Of a stretch of DNA of 64,000 bases, positions 9,257-18,485 are shown in pieces (the stretch's first letter is position 1; every line of letters begins with the position of its first letter). Source of the stretch: Paludibacteraceae bacterium (GTDB lineage Bacteria > Bacteroidota > Bacteroidia > Bacteroidales > Paludibacteraceae). Both the position numbers and the translations under genes were made by a program. The notes beneath the pieces are model-generated. The model was not told the DNA's origin. It made no database searches and was given only the letters and a program-made list of their open reading frames with translations. The DNA lies in contig JAFZKQ010000074.1 in NCBI GenBank assembly GCA_017553575.1, positions 1 through 64,000 of the forward strand, read 5' to 3'.

Positions 9257-10444
9257 TTATACTTTAGAGATGACGAGGGAGGTGTCGGCTCCTCCGAAAC
9301 CGAACGAATTGGACAAGACATTGCGGATCTCCGCTTTTTGCAAAGAGGTGACCGGACGAATCGGCAACTCCTCCATGGGCGTCTCAAAACGAAGGTTAGG
9401 GAAGATCATCCCATGATTGATGGTCAACAACGAAACAATGGCCTCCACCGCACCTGCTGCCGCCAAGGTGTGACCCGTATAGCCCTTCGTCGAACTGAAC
9501 GGAGGTATCGCATCACCAAAGACCGTGGCCATTGCACGCCCTTCTGAAATGTCATTGTTCTTCGTTCCCGTTCCGTGGGCATTGATATAGTCGATTTCCG
9601 ATGGTTGGAAAGCGGCTTTTTTCAAGGCTGCCTGAATTACTGCGACTGCCCCTTCACCATTGGGCGAAGAAGCCGTTTGATGGTACGCAGAATTGGCATT
9701 CGCATAGCCCTTTATTTCGCCATAGACAGGTCGCTGTCCGACGACCTCCTCTGCCTCCAAAACAAGGAATGCGGCACCCTCGGCAATGGTCACTCCGTCC
9801 CGATTATGGTCAAAAGGATGGCAACCCGTAGGAGACAATATCTCTAAGGAATTGAATCCATTTATGGAAAAACGAGCCAGAGAATCCATACCACCCACGA
9901 ATACGCGATCGACCATTCCGGCACGAATCAGACGGGCACCCAACATGATGGCATTAGCCGAAGAAGAACAGGCCGTACTGATGTTTGCCACGTGGGAACG
10001 AATCCCCAACATCGATGCAATCCGATTACACGCATCGGAACAATCCATGGAATCCACCAGATGGGCGAGCGAAGTATCCCCTGCCCAAAGCCTCGAATAG
10101 CAAGGCTCCGTCAAGTCCATTCCCGCCACCGTCGTGGAACCGATGAATCCCATCGAGGACAAGTAAGGTTCGCAACCGGACATCTGAAGCGCCTCCTTGA
10201 CAGCCAACAGACCCAGAAGGAAGGTACGGCTATAAAAAGGCTTCATCTCCAGCCCCACCTTGGCCGCCAACTCAGCAGAGGAGAAAGGGACCTCAGCAAA
10301 AGGGTATCGGTCAAGCGAAGTTTTTACATACCTCGCTTGACCGATACCTGAACGTTCGGCTACCAATGAAGAGAAATTACTTTCCACTCCACATCCCAAA
10401 GCCGATATAATACCGAAACCTGTTACGAAAACACTTCTCGACAT
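9257..10444 (-). CDS. beta-ketoacyl-ACP synthase (KAS II type), copy 1
   Basis: 395 residues, full length for the family. The complete Cys-His-His set is visible: C159 in STACSSSAN, H290 in NAHGTGT and H325 in KGYTGHTLAAAG. It catalyses decarboxylative condensation of malonyl-ACP with an ACP-bound chain. It lies between its ACP (10451) and the catalytically degenerate KS-like protein (8139), with which it likely forms a heterodimer. The trio is mirrored by 18486-20966. Role in aryl-polyene or alkyl-chain elongation is inferred from context. Confidence 0.9.
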   Translation of the reverse strand: MSRSVFVTGFGIISALGCGVESNFSSLVAERSGIGQARYVKTSLDRYPFAEVPFSSAELAAKVGLEMKPFYSRTFLLGLLAVKEALQMSGCEPYLSSMGFIGSTTVAGMDLTEPCYSRLWAGDTSLAHLVDSMDCSDACNRIASMLGIRSHVANISTACSSSANAIMLGARLIRAGMVDRVFVGGMDSLARFSINGFNSLEILSPTGCHPFDHNRDGVTIAEGAAFLVLEAEEVVGQRPVYGEIKGYANANSAYHQTASSPNGEGAVAVIQAALKKAAFQPSEIDYINAHGTGTKNNDISEGRAMATVFGDAIPPFSSTKGYTGHTLAAAGAVEAIVSLLTINHGMIFPNLRFETPMEELPIRPVTSLQKAEIRNVLSNSFGFGGADTSLVISKV

Positions 10445-10450
10445 TCGTTC

Positions 10451-10711
10451 TTATTTTCCTTGATTCTCAATAAACTGAGCCATTGTCCGAATAGAAGTTA
10501 AGACCTCACGGCGCATCTTCGGATCTTCCAACTTGATTCCATAGTTACGATCCAATAAGTGCGTCAACTCAATTGCGTCAATTGAGTCCAATCCCAAACC
10601 CTCCACGAAGAGCGGAGCGTCAGCATCTATATCGGCTGGTGTGATATCCTCCAAAGACAACTGCTCAATAATTTCCCCCTTCAATTTCTCTATCAATTCC
10701 TCTTCTTTCAT
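10451..10711 (-). CDS. acyl carrier protein, copy 1
   Basis: 86 residues, acidic and helical. The phosphopantetheine attachment Ser is in GLGLDSIDAIEL (DSI in place of the common DSL). It carries intermediates for the KS pair encoded immediately downstream, 6 nt away. It resembles the ACP at 20709-20966 more than the one at 40326, in keeping with duplication of a three-gene set. Confidence 0.92.
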   Translation of the reverse strand: MKEEELIEKLKGEIIEQLSLEDITPADIDADAPLFVEGLGLDSIDAIELTHLLDRNYGIKLEDPKMRREVLTSIRTMAQFIENQGK

Positions 10712-10772
10712 TCTATACTTTTTTTAATTTATATTTCCACACAAAGATAAACATTTCCCTCTAAGTTTACCA

Positions 10773-12038
10773 TCATCGAATCGATTTTCGACGACTATAG
10801 TAAAGTGCCACGGCAAGGCAAAGGAATGAAAATAACAACAATACGCCACTTTCAGGCAAGACGGAGACCCAATCGCCATCCCGAACAAAGATGTCGTAGA
10901 AACCCGACAATCCCCAATTCAAAGGAGAGATGCGGCTGACCACCTGCATCACATCCGGCATGACAAAAACCGGAATCCATATTCCGCCCACCGCCGCCAT
11001 GATCACCACCGAAATGGCACCAAAAATCGAAGCTTGCTGGTTGCTCGTCGCTATCTTTCCTATGGCTATGCCATAACAGATCGCTGCGAGAGAGGCTGAG
11101 AGCGACATCAAGACAAGAGCCGGGATGCTCCGTCCCAACTCCAAAGCAGGCAAGCCCATAGATGGCAAGACATAGATACCTATCAGGAACATCAGCAACA
11201 ACTGCAGCAAGCAGACCAACAAATAAACAAAACCTTTTGCCGCCAAATAGAGCCAAGAAGGACACGGCATCGTCAACAACCGAGTGAAACTTCCCTCCTC
11301 GCGCTCATTGATGATATTTCCTCCCAAAGAGACTACGATGAGGAAGACGGCAAACATTCCCCACGCCGGCACGTTGTGCTGCACTGAATTGGGAATGATA
11401 CGGGCCTTATCCAAACGAGCATACCGCTCGTTGAGCAAAACCATGTCATTCGGAATGGAGATATCGCCAATAGGCATGGGCACAATGGTATTGACCTCCA
11501 CAACCACCTCACGCAAGATAAAACCTGTCTGCAGGGAAGCTGCATACTCCCGAATGGAACTTAAAATCGTGGATTTGAAGGAGTTCTTCGTTGTCGGATC
11601 GACAAAGATGGAGATGCTATCCGACGAGGCCAGAGAATCCGCCTCGCCCCCGAAAGCCTGCATCACACTCTGGCGTATCCGGCTACGGATGCGTTCCGTC
11701 GTATTGGCAGGAATCACAATACCGATTTGGTAATCACCCTTCGCCACCGCACGCTCCAAAGACTCTGCCGTAAGCGGTTGTCCTTCGTCCAATGAATCGA
11801 CCTTAAATATGCCGGCCTCGCAGACTCCACGCACGATGGCGTCGCCCAACGAGTCACGATCCTGATTTAAAACCAACAACGGAATCTTACGCTCATTGAT
11901 GGAATTAAAGGTACTATCCTGCAAATAGGCCATCAAAACCACCAGGAACAACGGCATGAGAAACATCATCGCCAAGCCCGGCCAATCTCGCAAAAGCAAG
12001 AGCGTATCCTTGTATATCAGTGCCTTAAACTTTCTCAT
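10773..12038 (-). CDS. ABC-2 type transporter permease
   Basis: 421 residues. One membrane helix lies near the N-terminus (about 22-40), then a large extracytoplasmic domain (about 45-225), then five helices in the C-terminal half (about 230-415) with the ABC-2 signature region NIINEREEGSFTRLLTMP. This is the layout of YhhJ/DrrB-like export permeases. The ATPase gene is 4 nt upstream. Within this pigment operon it is best read as the exporter, or inner-membrane flippase, for the lipid product. Confidence 0.88.
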   Translation of the reverse strand: MRKFKALIYKDTLLLLRDWPGLAMMFLMPLFLVVLMAYLQDSTFNSINERKIPLLVLNQDRDSLGDAIVRGVCEAGIFKVDSLDEGQPLTAESLERAVAKGDYQIGIVIPANTTERIRSRIRQSVMQAFGGEADSLASSDSISIFVDPTTKNSFKSTILSSIREYAASLQTGFILREVVVEVNTIVPMPIGDISIPNDMVLLNERYARLDKARIIPNSVQHNVPAWGMFAVFLIVVSLGGNIINEREEGSFTRLLTMPCPSWLYLAAKGFVYLLVCLLQLLLMFLIGIYVLPSMGLPALELGRSIPALVLMSLSASLAAICYGIAIGKIATSNQQASIFGAISVVIMAAVGGIWIPVFVMPDVMQVVSRISPLNWGLSGFYDIFVRDGDWVSVLPESGVLLLFSFLCLAVALYYSRRKSIR

Positions 12039-12042
12039 AACA

Positions 12043-12789
12043 TCAATCCCTCACCTTTTTTCCGGTTTTCTTCAAAAAGAGTTCCTCCAAGTTCTTAGTC
12101 TGCTCCTGTGCTATCAACGCCGCAGGTTCTCCCTCACAGATAACATGTCCTTCATCGACCAACGCAATATGGGAACAGAAATGCTCCGCCTCGTCCAAAT
12201 GGTGCGAAGTATAAACCATCGTCGTACCCTCTTGGTTGAAACGCTTCAAATTCTCGATGATGACATGACGCGACTGCACGTCGATACCTACCGTAGGCTC
12301 GTCCAAGAAAAGGACTTTAGGCCGATGGAGCAAACCTGCTATCAGATTGACACGGCGCTTCATTCCGCCCGAATAGTGCTCAATACGACGATTGCGATTG
12401 GTGGTAAGATCGAAAATGGCCAACAAGGAATCAATCCGCTCCTTCAACTCCCGCTTAGGCAAGCCGTAAACACCTCCATAGACCATCAGATTTTCGATGG
12501 CGGTCAACGAAGGATAGAGGGCAAAATCCTGAGGAACCACCCCAATCATCTCTCGTATCTTGGACATCTCACGGAAGACGGAATAGCCACAAACCTTAGC
12601 CTCCCCGGAATCAGGGCGCACCAAACCACAAAGGATATGGATAGTGGTAGTCTTACCTGCTCCATTAGGTCCCAAAAGGCCGAAGACCTCTCCTTCGGAA
12701 ATAGACAATGTCAGTCCGTCCACCGAAGGCGACGTATTGCCCCGATAGGTCTTCTTCAAATTACTTATTTCAATAATATTGGGTTTCAA
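12043..12789 (-). CDS. ABC transporter ATP-binding protein
   Basis: 248 residues. Walker A GPNGAGKTT (40-48), signature YSGGMKRR (about 140) and Walker B VLFLDEPT are all intact. It belongs to the DrrA/CcmA-like class that works with ABC-2 permeases. It pairs with the permease encoded 4 nt downstream to drive export of the pigment or its lipid precursor. Confidence 0.93.
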   Translation of the reverse strand: MKPNIIEISNLKKTYRGNTSPSVDGLTLSISEGEVFGLLGPNGAGKTTTIHILCGLVRPDSGEAKVCGYSVFREMSKIREMIGVVPQDFALYPSLTAIENLMVYGGVYGLPKRELKERIDSLLAIFDLTTNRNRRIEHYSGGMKRRVNLIAGLLHRPKVLFLDEPTVGIDVQSRHVIIENLKRFNQEGTTMVYTSHHLDEAEHFCSHIALVDEGHVICEGEPAALIAQEQTKNLEELFLKKTGKKVRD

Positions 12790-12806
12790 GATGATTATTA
12801 TTTAGG

Positions 12807-13823
12807 TTAGACAGCCTCTTTCAACTCTCTGAAGAAACGAGCCTCCAATTCACCTATCTTCATCAAGATAGCAGAAATCTCCTCATAGGAGTACTGCTCC
12901 CCTTGGCGTTTCTTAAAGATTCGAGCCGATTTGTATGCGAAGTCACGCCACATATCACCTATTTCCGTTATTCGCTTAGAAAACTCGTTGAGTTCCTGTA
13001 TTCCCGTGATTTCAGCCGCCTCCTGCAAGAAGGCACCATACATATAACGGAAACCTGCACCACCCGTACCAATCTCCTCCAACATACGGATGACCTGTGC
13101 CAGATTGAGGGCTGCCTTACGGGCACCCATCTCCGACTCCCATTTCAATATACGCTTACCCAAGAAAGGGATACCGTTCACACCGAAATAAGGCAACCAA
13201 CTAGGCTGCGAAGTCATGAGCCAACAGTTCTTCTTAATCGCCTTGCGGATGAGCGGAGCCAAGTCAGGCAACTGCTTCGGAATCTTCTCAATCCAATACA
13301 TCTGACCCAACAACGGATAAGTTCCGCCCTTGGCGAAACGTACCTTGATCAAGTCACGCTTCGAAATCGTGACTTTCTGCATAGCGTTCGGGTCGCTGAC
13401 AATATAATTACCAGTCTCCTCTTCCTTTCCGATGATGCAGATATTGTGTCCATTGAAATGGAAACGATACTCCATTGGCAAATAAGGCAAGTAATACATA
13501 CCCACCACACAACCGACAGGGATGCCTTTGTAGAGAACCTTCTCCATATCGGCTATGGCCTTCTCCTCACGAAGATATCTTTTAGTATGGATCTTAAAGC
13601 CCAATAATTTCGAGACGCGCGAAAAGAGCACGCCTGGGAAAGTACGGAAGGATGTGACCGCCATACCCGACAATTTAACGAAAGGCATGTGGGAGAAGAA
13701 AAGTCCACTTGCCAAGCCGAAAATCATCGGTTCGGATATATTGAAGCCATAAAATCGCAACATATTGGAAATCACACCATTCTCGCAATGTGCTGATGGC
13801 TTGTGATCAAAATTCAATTCCAT
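12807..13823 (-). CDS. BtrH N-terminal-domain protein, candidate ACP-dependent acyltransferase
   Basis: 338 residues. The N-terminal half resembles the BtrH family: an early Cys in SAHCENGVISNMLRFYG (C13), then a papain-like core with the GHNICIIG segment and SDPNA. BtrH of butirosin biosynthesis moves an acyl group from an ACP to an amine, so the family can use ACP thioesters. The C-terminal half (about 200-338) is helical and resembles DUF4872-type extensions. It follows darB and the HTH gene closely. I infer it may transfer a finished chain from ACP, perhaps forming the ester between aryl-polyene acid and dialkylresorcinol. That role is not shown by sequence. Confidence 0.65.
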   Translation of the reverse strand: MELNFDHKPSAHCENGVISNMLRFYGFNISEPMIFGLASGLFFSHMPFVKLSGMAVTSFRTFPGVLFSRVSKLLGFKIHTKRYLREEKAIADMEKVLYKGIPVGCVVGMYYLPYLPMEYRFHFNGHNICIIGKEEETGNYIVSDPNAMQKVTISKRDLIKVRFAKGGTYPLLGQMYWIEKIPKQLPDLAPLIRKAIKKNCWLMTSQPSWLPYFGVNGIPFLGKRILKWESEMGARKAALNLAQVIRMLEEIGTGGAGFRYMYGAFLQEAAEITGIQELNEFSKRITEIGDMWRDFAYKSARIFKKRQGEQYSYEEISAILMKIGELEARFFRELKEAV

Positions 13824-13826
13824 ATT

Positions 13827-14228
13827 TTATTCTGGGATAGTGGTAAGTTGTTCAACAGTGATACGCAATGCATCGGCATACTTCTCCAATGTCTTACGAT
13901 CCAACTCGGCGAAAGCCTTAGGATCAAAATGCTTACGGATAGTACGCTTGGAGATGCCCGTGTAATCGGAAAGAAGGTCTACATCCATGATGTTTCGCGC
14001 CGCATAATACTCAAGCAAGCTGGTCTTTCCAGCCAAAACACGTTGGCGTATCTCTTCGCACTCCTCATAGATGCCCTCCATGGTCAATTCCAAGGCATCG
14101 TTCTTCACACTCCACCCGTCACTAATGACACTCGTATATTTTCCGTTCTCATCAACCGCGTAAGCCACATCACGCATCACGGTATTCTCAAAATATTTCA
14201 AATCTTGAGGAACTTCGTCCACCTTCAT
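13827..14228 (-). CDS. small protein with C-terminal helix-turn-helix
   Basis: 133 residues. The C-terminal part (about 75-130) reads like an XRE-type helix-turn-helix: MDVDLLSDYTGISKRTIRKH, then a helix with KYADALRITVEQL. The N-terminal part is acidic, without a recognised domain. It lies between darB and the BtrH-like gene with 3 nt to the latter. It may be a local regulator or a protein that helps the neighbouring enzymes. The HTH call is moderate and the partner unknown. Confidence 0.6.
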   Translation of the reverse strand: MKVDEVPQDLKYFENTVMRDVAYAVDENGKYTSVISDGWSVKNDALELTMEGIYEECEEIRQRVLAGKTSLLEYYAARNIMDVDLLSDYTGISKRTIRKHFDPKAFAELDRKTLEKYADALRITVEQLTTIPE

Positions 14229-14271
14229 AACAACCTATTTAAAATATCCAACCATTAACAAACGATAATCG

Positions 14272-15417
14272 TCAACACACAGTCAACATACAGTAATTGT
14301 ATGAGAAGCGTGCACTTTCCGGAACCATGATCAAGATCTTCTGACCCTTTTTCAACTTGCCCGAAGCCAAGATTCCGTCGATCATGGCAAAAGCCGAAGC
14401 CGAAGCGATATTGCCCACCTCCGGCAAATTAAGGAACCAACGCTCCTCAGGAATATAGAAATTCAACTTCTTAAACTCCTCCAATATCCTATCCTTGAAG
14501 AACATAGAAGAGAGATGTGGCATATACCAATCGATGTCGTCAGGGGTGAAATTATGTTTCTTGGCCAACTCAATCATGAAACGGCCACCCAACGGAACGA
14601 TGTTCGCATCCAAGATACGGGTATCCTGACGAAGAGCGAAAAGCGACTTCGTCAACCAATCCGTCTGAGGGAACATTGACCAGCCATGCAAGTTTCCTTT
14701 CTCGTCCTTCTCGCCACCGGCATACATACAAGTCTCCTTCTCGTTGGCGTAAGAGATTCCCTCTATCCAATCGATACGAAGGGAGAGCCCCGTCTCGGCA
14801 GGCTTATTCTGGACCAACAAGGCGAAAGCACCGTCAGAAAGCATCCAACGGAGGAACTCTTTCTCGAAAGCCAACATCGGGCGCTTCTCCAACTCGGAGA
14901 AGAGTTTCGTCTCCTCTTGGAAATAGTTAGAGTTCATCCAAGCGGAGAGACGCTCGGAAGCACAAGCCACCGCATTCTTTGCCACACCACCCAAAACGGA
15001 GAGATAGGCATACTTCAACGCTTGCACACCTGTACAACAAGAACCAGCAAAAGAGACCACCTCCAAACTATGCGAACCGCCCAATTCGCCATGGACCATC
15101 ACGCCATGCGAAGGCATCAGTTGCTCAGGAGAAGCCGTACCACACGCCAAGAGATCCATATCATCAAACGAAAGACCACCCTCCTTAAAGAGACCACGTA
15201 CGGCCGTCGCCGCCATTTGGACATTCGTATGGGTAACGTTCCCTTTATCATCTAAGGCATAATAACGATTCTTTATGCCGTTCTTACCCAAAACAATCCT
15301 ACGCGCCAAGGAAGGTCGACCATTGACCATCCCTAAATGTTGTTCCATCTGATCATTAGGAACCGCTTCGTTCGGGAAGAACCTGCTTGTCCTAGTGATG
15401 TACACAGTTTCACTCAT
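14272..15417 (-). CDS. darB: beta-ketoacyl-ACP synthase III, DarB-type
   Basis: 381 residues, KAS III family. The catalytic triad is visible: C128 in GSCCTGVQAL, H301 in WYMPHLSSMF and N336 in EVGNIASAS. In dialkylresorcinol biosynthesis DarB condenses two acyl units, and DarA then closes and aromatises the ring. The DarB assignment rests on the KAS III triad, the length, and the DarA-like gene just upstream (15528). A plain FabH role is less likely given the neighbourhood and the extended C-terminus. Confidence 0.82.
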   Translation of the reverse strand: MSETVYITRTSRFFPNEAVPNDQMEQHLGMVNGRPSLARRIVLGKNGIKNRYYALDDKGNVTHTNVQMAATAVRGLFKEGGLSFDDMDLLACGTASPEQLMPSHGVMVHGELGGSHSLEVVSFAGSCCTGVQALKYAYLSVLGGVAKNAVACASERLSAWMNSNYFQEETKLFSELEKRPMLAFEKEFLRWMLSDGAFALLVQNKPAETGLSLRIDWIEGISYANEKETCMYAGGEKDEKGNLHGWSMFPQTDWLTKSLFALRQDTRILDANIVPLGGRFMIELAKKHNFTPDDIDWYMPHLSSMFFKDRILEEFKKLNFYIPEERWFLNLPEVGNIASASAFAMIDGILASGKLKKGQKILIMVPESARFSYNYCMLTVC

Positions 15418-15527
15418 ATATCTATTTCTTTCTATTTCTCAATTCAAGTAGGCTATCAATCATTCCGAAAGGGAACAAATCGAAAACGCCCGCATTGCAT
15501 AGTTTCGTGCACTCATTACCAAGCTCA

Positions 15528-16472
15528 CTAGACTTGGTCTCCAGCCTTCCAGGAAAGGGTATAACATGCTTCCCTCTTTTGGCGACCCATGAATAACATC
15601 CGAATCGGATAGGTTAGATAAAAAACCAATAGCCCGATAGGGGAAATCGCGAACAAGATAAAAATAAGATACCAACTAAACAATTTAATTCGAAAAGCAC
15701 GGTCAGGATTCTGATACCCTCCTTTTTTTCGGATAAACTTGGCCCACAAGCCAAATACACGGTGACCGATCTTTTCGATATAGACAACGCCCGGCTTGTA
15801 CTTGATGGCACCTGCTGCCATCAACTGTTCTTGCAAATCCGACCAATTGCCCAATTGTAAAGCCTTATCTATTATACCACCAAATTGGGAAGCCGAACGG
15901 ATATCTTCCTCCGACACACCCGCACGAGGCCAAATGGAAGAAGCCTCCTTCTTGCCATAAAAGAGCCAACGGATAACCGTAATGACACTCACCAAATTGG
16001 CTACACGATCTTGCAAAACAATATGACCTACCAAATTACCACCCGCCTCGGAGACATATTTCCTAATTTTGCGAATGGTCTTCAACCACATATTGCGACA
16101 TCCATTGACAAAGATAATGCTTTTCCCTTTTAAATACTCTTTTATTGTAGGAGAAAGGAAAAAAGACTGTAAAGGGAGGGAGGGGGACAAATACCAAGAC
16201 TGACCTCCAACAATCACTAAATCAGCATCTTGAACGTCACTTAAATCAATTTCCTTAATTCCATAAGGCGGTATTCCCAAACGAGTTTCCGGAAAAATTT
16301 CGTAAAAAGTTTCTTTCGACCATAAAAAAGGGAAGGGACGCTCGGGGACAATCTCCTTATAAACCAATTGATGGCCTGCCTCAACCAAGGGTTGATTCAT
16401 GCTTTTCAATATCTCAAGCGCCTGCCCGGTTTGCGTATAATAAAAAACTACTATCTTTTTAGCCTTCTCCAT
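15528..16472 (-). CDS. darA: dialkylresorcinol-condensing enzyme, DarA-like
   Basis: 314 residues. It begins with a flavodoxin-like strand and loop (IVVFYYTQTGQALEILKSM), then DLVIVGGQSWYLSPSLP and IIFVNGCRNMW, as in the DarA family. A hydrophobic segment near residues 262-290 suggests membrane association. DarA works with DarB to form 2,5-dialkylresorcinols. The gene is upstream of darB with a 110-nt gap and 4 nt downstream of a lipoprotein gene. If not DarA it would still be a flavodoxin-fold membrane-associated enzyme of the same pathway. Confidence 0.75.
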   Translation of the reverse strand: MEKAKKIVVFYYTQTGQALEILKSMNQPLVEAGHQLVYKEIVPERPFPFLWSKETFYEIFPETRLGIPPYGIKEIDLSDVQDADLVIVGGQSWYLSPSLPLQSFFLSPTIKEYLKGKSIIFVNGCRNMWLKTIRKIRKYVSEAGGNLVGHIVLQDRVANLVSVITVIRWLFYGKKEASSIWPRAGVSEEDIRSASQFGGIIDKALQLGNWSDLQEQLMAAGAIKYKPGVVYIEKIGHRVFGLWAKFIRKKGGYQNPDRAFRIKLFSWYLIFILFAISPIGLLVFYLTYPIRMLFMGRQKREACYTLSWKAGDQV

Positions 16473-16476
16473 TTTA

Positions 16477-17115
16477 TTAATCTTCTTGCAATTTCTCCAT
16501 CTCTATCTTCAAACCAAGTTTGGGATGGTTCATCTCTATTTTAGGAAAGTCCTTTGAGGAGGTCTCCGACAAACGAATCTCCAATGCCGTGATCATGCCC
16601 GACAAATCTGCTGCCAACCACTGCTTCCGACTCGGGTCCGTCTGATAGGAAGACTTGCCGCTTGCCGTCTTCAGCCTATAGCCCACCAAACTATCCTTTA
16701 CGTACTTCGTCGCCCGAAAATCCGAAGGGACATCCAACATCAATAACGCCCTAAAATCACGTTCAAAAATCGAAAGAATCGTTTTACGCTCCAACTGTTC
16801 CATGCAATGGTGTACGACAAAAGTCTTCTCACCCACCTCAAAATCAAAAATCGTCATCCCGAAATAGCTGGTGAAAGCCAAACGATAAGCATCCGCATCC
16901 GAGGGTGCCACGACAAGCAACCCACTGAAACTGTTCGACTTATAATTTATCACCGCATTCAGGACAAGCGTCGAATCACACCCATCAAAGAGAGGGAAAA
17001 GATCCTTACGGTAGGTGGTCTCCTTTCCTTGTTTCTCCATCCCCTTAAAGAGCGATGGAGTACACGAAGAGAGTGAAAAGAGCATTAACCCAATCAATAG
17101 ACCTACCGCACGCAT
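16477..17115 (-). CDS. lipoprotein, LolB/DUF3261-like role suspected
   Basis: 212 residues. A lipoprotein signal is clear (GLMLFSLSSC, lipidated C18). The mature part is mixed alpha/beta with an amphipathic repeat typical of LolA/LolB-like half-barrels, ending in KLGLKIEMEKL. Aryl-polyene clusters of Proteobacteria also encode a lipoprotein next to a LolA-like protein. It is therefore probably a partner of the LolA-like protein encoded 14 nt upstream, handing the lipid product to the outer membrane. Family assignment is by pattern and context. Confidence 0.6.
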   Translation of the reverse strand: MRAVGLLIGLMLFSLSSCTPSLFKGMEKQGKETTYRKDLFPLFDGCDSTLVLNAVINYKSNSFSGLLVVAPSDADAYRLAFTSYFGMTIFDFEVGEKTFVVHHCMEQLERKTILSIFERDFRALLMLDVPSDFRATKYVKDSLVGYRLKTASGKSSYQTDPSRKQWLAADLSGMITALEIRLSETSSKDFPKIEMNHPKLGLKIEMEKLQED

Positions 17116-17129
17116 TCCCTTGCCTCTTA

Positions 17130-17789
17130 CTATTTCACATCAAAAACGGAACTTGGGATGGAGACGTTCAACTTCTTGTTGGAAAAGAAATACTCCGTAT
17201 AATCAGGAGTGGCCGACTGTCTCCTTGACGTTTCGATCATCTTCATCGACTCGACAGAGAAATCGCTCTTCAACAAAACCAACTCTATCCGATCCACCAT
17301 CTTCTTAGCAGAAGCGTTCTTAGGCGATACCTTTACCAAATAATTGGTCTCGTTCTGCCAATATTCCAACTGATAGTTCGCCTTCAACTCCTGCAAATTA
17401 CCTGTCATGCAAGAAGAGATTACCTTGGTCATCTCCTGCATAAGGGCATTGGAAGAGATATTGCGCACATCCTTGATTCCACCCATCTCCATCAACAATT
17501 TATCACCGTTGATGACAATCTTTGATTTCTTAGGCTTTGCGTAGTCCAAGCAAACTTTGTCTGTTTTGGAATAATAGAAATTGCCCGATGACTCAATATC
17601 CTTCTTCATCATCGCCATGTGCTTCACTTGCTTGAAATCACTTTGGATAGAAGAGACCTGCATCATCTTCTCCTTTACGGAAGAGATAAACGCTTCCTCA
17701 TCCTTCACGGCAGTCATATCTTTTTGAGCCATGCCGACAACACTTGTAGCAAGCATCATCAAAGCCATACACCATTTTTTCATACCCAT
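17130..17789 (-). CDS. LolA-like periplasmic carrier
   Basis: 219 residues. A signal peptide (about 1-21, ending GMA) is followed by a LolA-like sequence: FISSVKEKMMQVSSIQSDFKQ, then GNFYYSKTDKVCLDYAKPK and an NGDKLLMEMGG segment. LolA proteins bind acyl chains in an open barrel and carry lipoproteins, or in aryl-polyene clusters lipid-like products, across the periplasm. It sits between the deacetylase and lipoprotein genes in the same operon. The second Met (17783) is an alternative start. Confidence 0.78.
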   Translation of the reverse strand: MGMKKWCMALMMLATSVVGMAQKDMTAVKDEEAFISSVKEKMMQVSSIQSDFKQVKHMAMMKKDIESSGNFYYSKTDKVCLDYAKPKKSKIVINGDKLLMEMGGIKDVRNISSNALMQEMTKVISSCMTGNLQELKANYQLEYWQNETNYLVKVSPKNASAKKMVDRIELVLLKSDFSVESMKMIETSRRQSATPDYTEYFFSNKKLNVSIPSSVFDVK

Positions 17790-17792
17790 ACT

Positions 17793-18482
17793 CTAATAAA
17801 AAACATTAAACAATTTATCCACCCTCATCACCTTGTATCCTTCGTCGGAAAGATGCTGCAACAAGCGTGAAAGCAATTCTGGAGCGAACGGAAGCCTATC
17901 ATGCAAAAGTATGACAGCCCCGGGCGTTATCTTCTTAACCACTCTATCATAAACCGCATCCACATCGTCCGAAATCGTATCATACGAACGGACACTCCAT
18001 CCAATCACATTGTAATTGAACTTCGCCACCGCATCACGCACCCACGGATTGGTAATGCCGAACGGAGGCCGAAAGAAATGGACCGGCATACCTGTCAAGG
18101 AGGAGATCAAGTCGTCCGTCTTCCGTAATTCGTCCACCATCTTCTCCACCCCAAGCAGAGGGAAGTTATTTTCATGCGAATAGGAATGGTTGCCTACCAG
18201 ATGACCCTCTTCTTGCATCCGTTCCACAATGGCAGGATAAGACTCCACATTCTTACCTACACAGAAGAACGTCGCCTCCACCTTCCATTCTGCCAAGATA
18301 TCCAAGACCTTAGGCGTATAGTCGGAATGAGGACCATCATCAAAAGTCAAAGAAACAACCTTGTCCGTAGTATGCTTCTTGCAAAATGCCTTCACATACA
18401 CACCTGATGAAATCGAATACGAGGCGTAAACCATAAACACCAGGAACAAGAGAGCTAAGATGACAATAAGCGGTACGACCAT
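17793..18482 (-). CDS. membrane-anchored NodB-type polysaccharide deacetylase (CE4)
   Basis: 229 residues. One N-terminal membrane anchor (about 3-25) is followed by a NodB domain with intact motifs: LTFDDGPH, GNHSYSH (metal-binding His pair), FRPPFG and ILLHD. CE4 enzymes remove acetyl groups from peptidoglycan or other polysaccharides. Its place within a pigment operon, between a KS-like gene and a LolA-like gene, is unexplained. It may trim cell-wall material near an export site or act on a modified head group. Confidence 0.87.
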   Translation of the reverse strand: MVVPLIVILALLFLVFMVYASYSISSGVYVKAFCKKHTTDKVVSLTFDDGPHSDYTPKVLDILAEWKVEATFFCVGKNVESYPAIVERMQEEGHLVGNHSYSHENNFPLLGVEKMVDELRKTDDLISSLTGMPVHFFRPPFGITNPWVRDAVAKFNYNVIGWSVRSYDTISDDVDAVYDRVVKKITPGAVILLHDRLPFAPELLSRLLQHLSDEGYKVMRVDKLFNVFY

Positions 18483-18485
18483 ATC

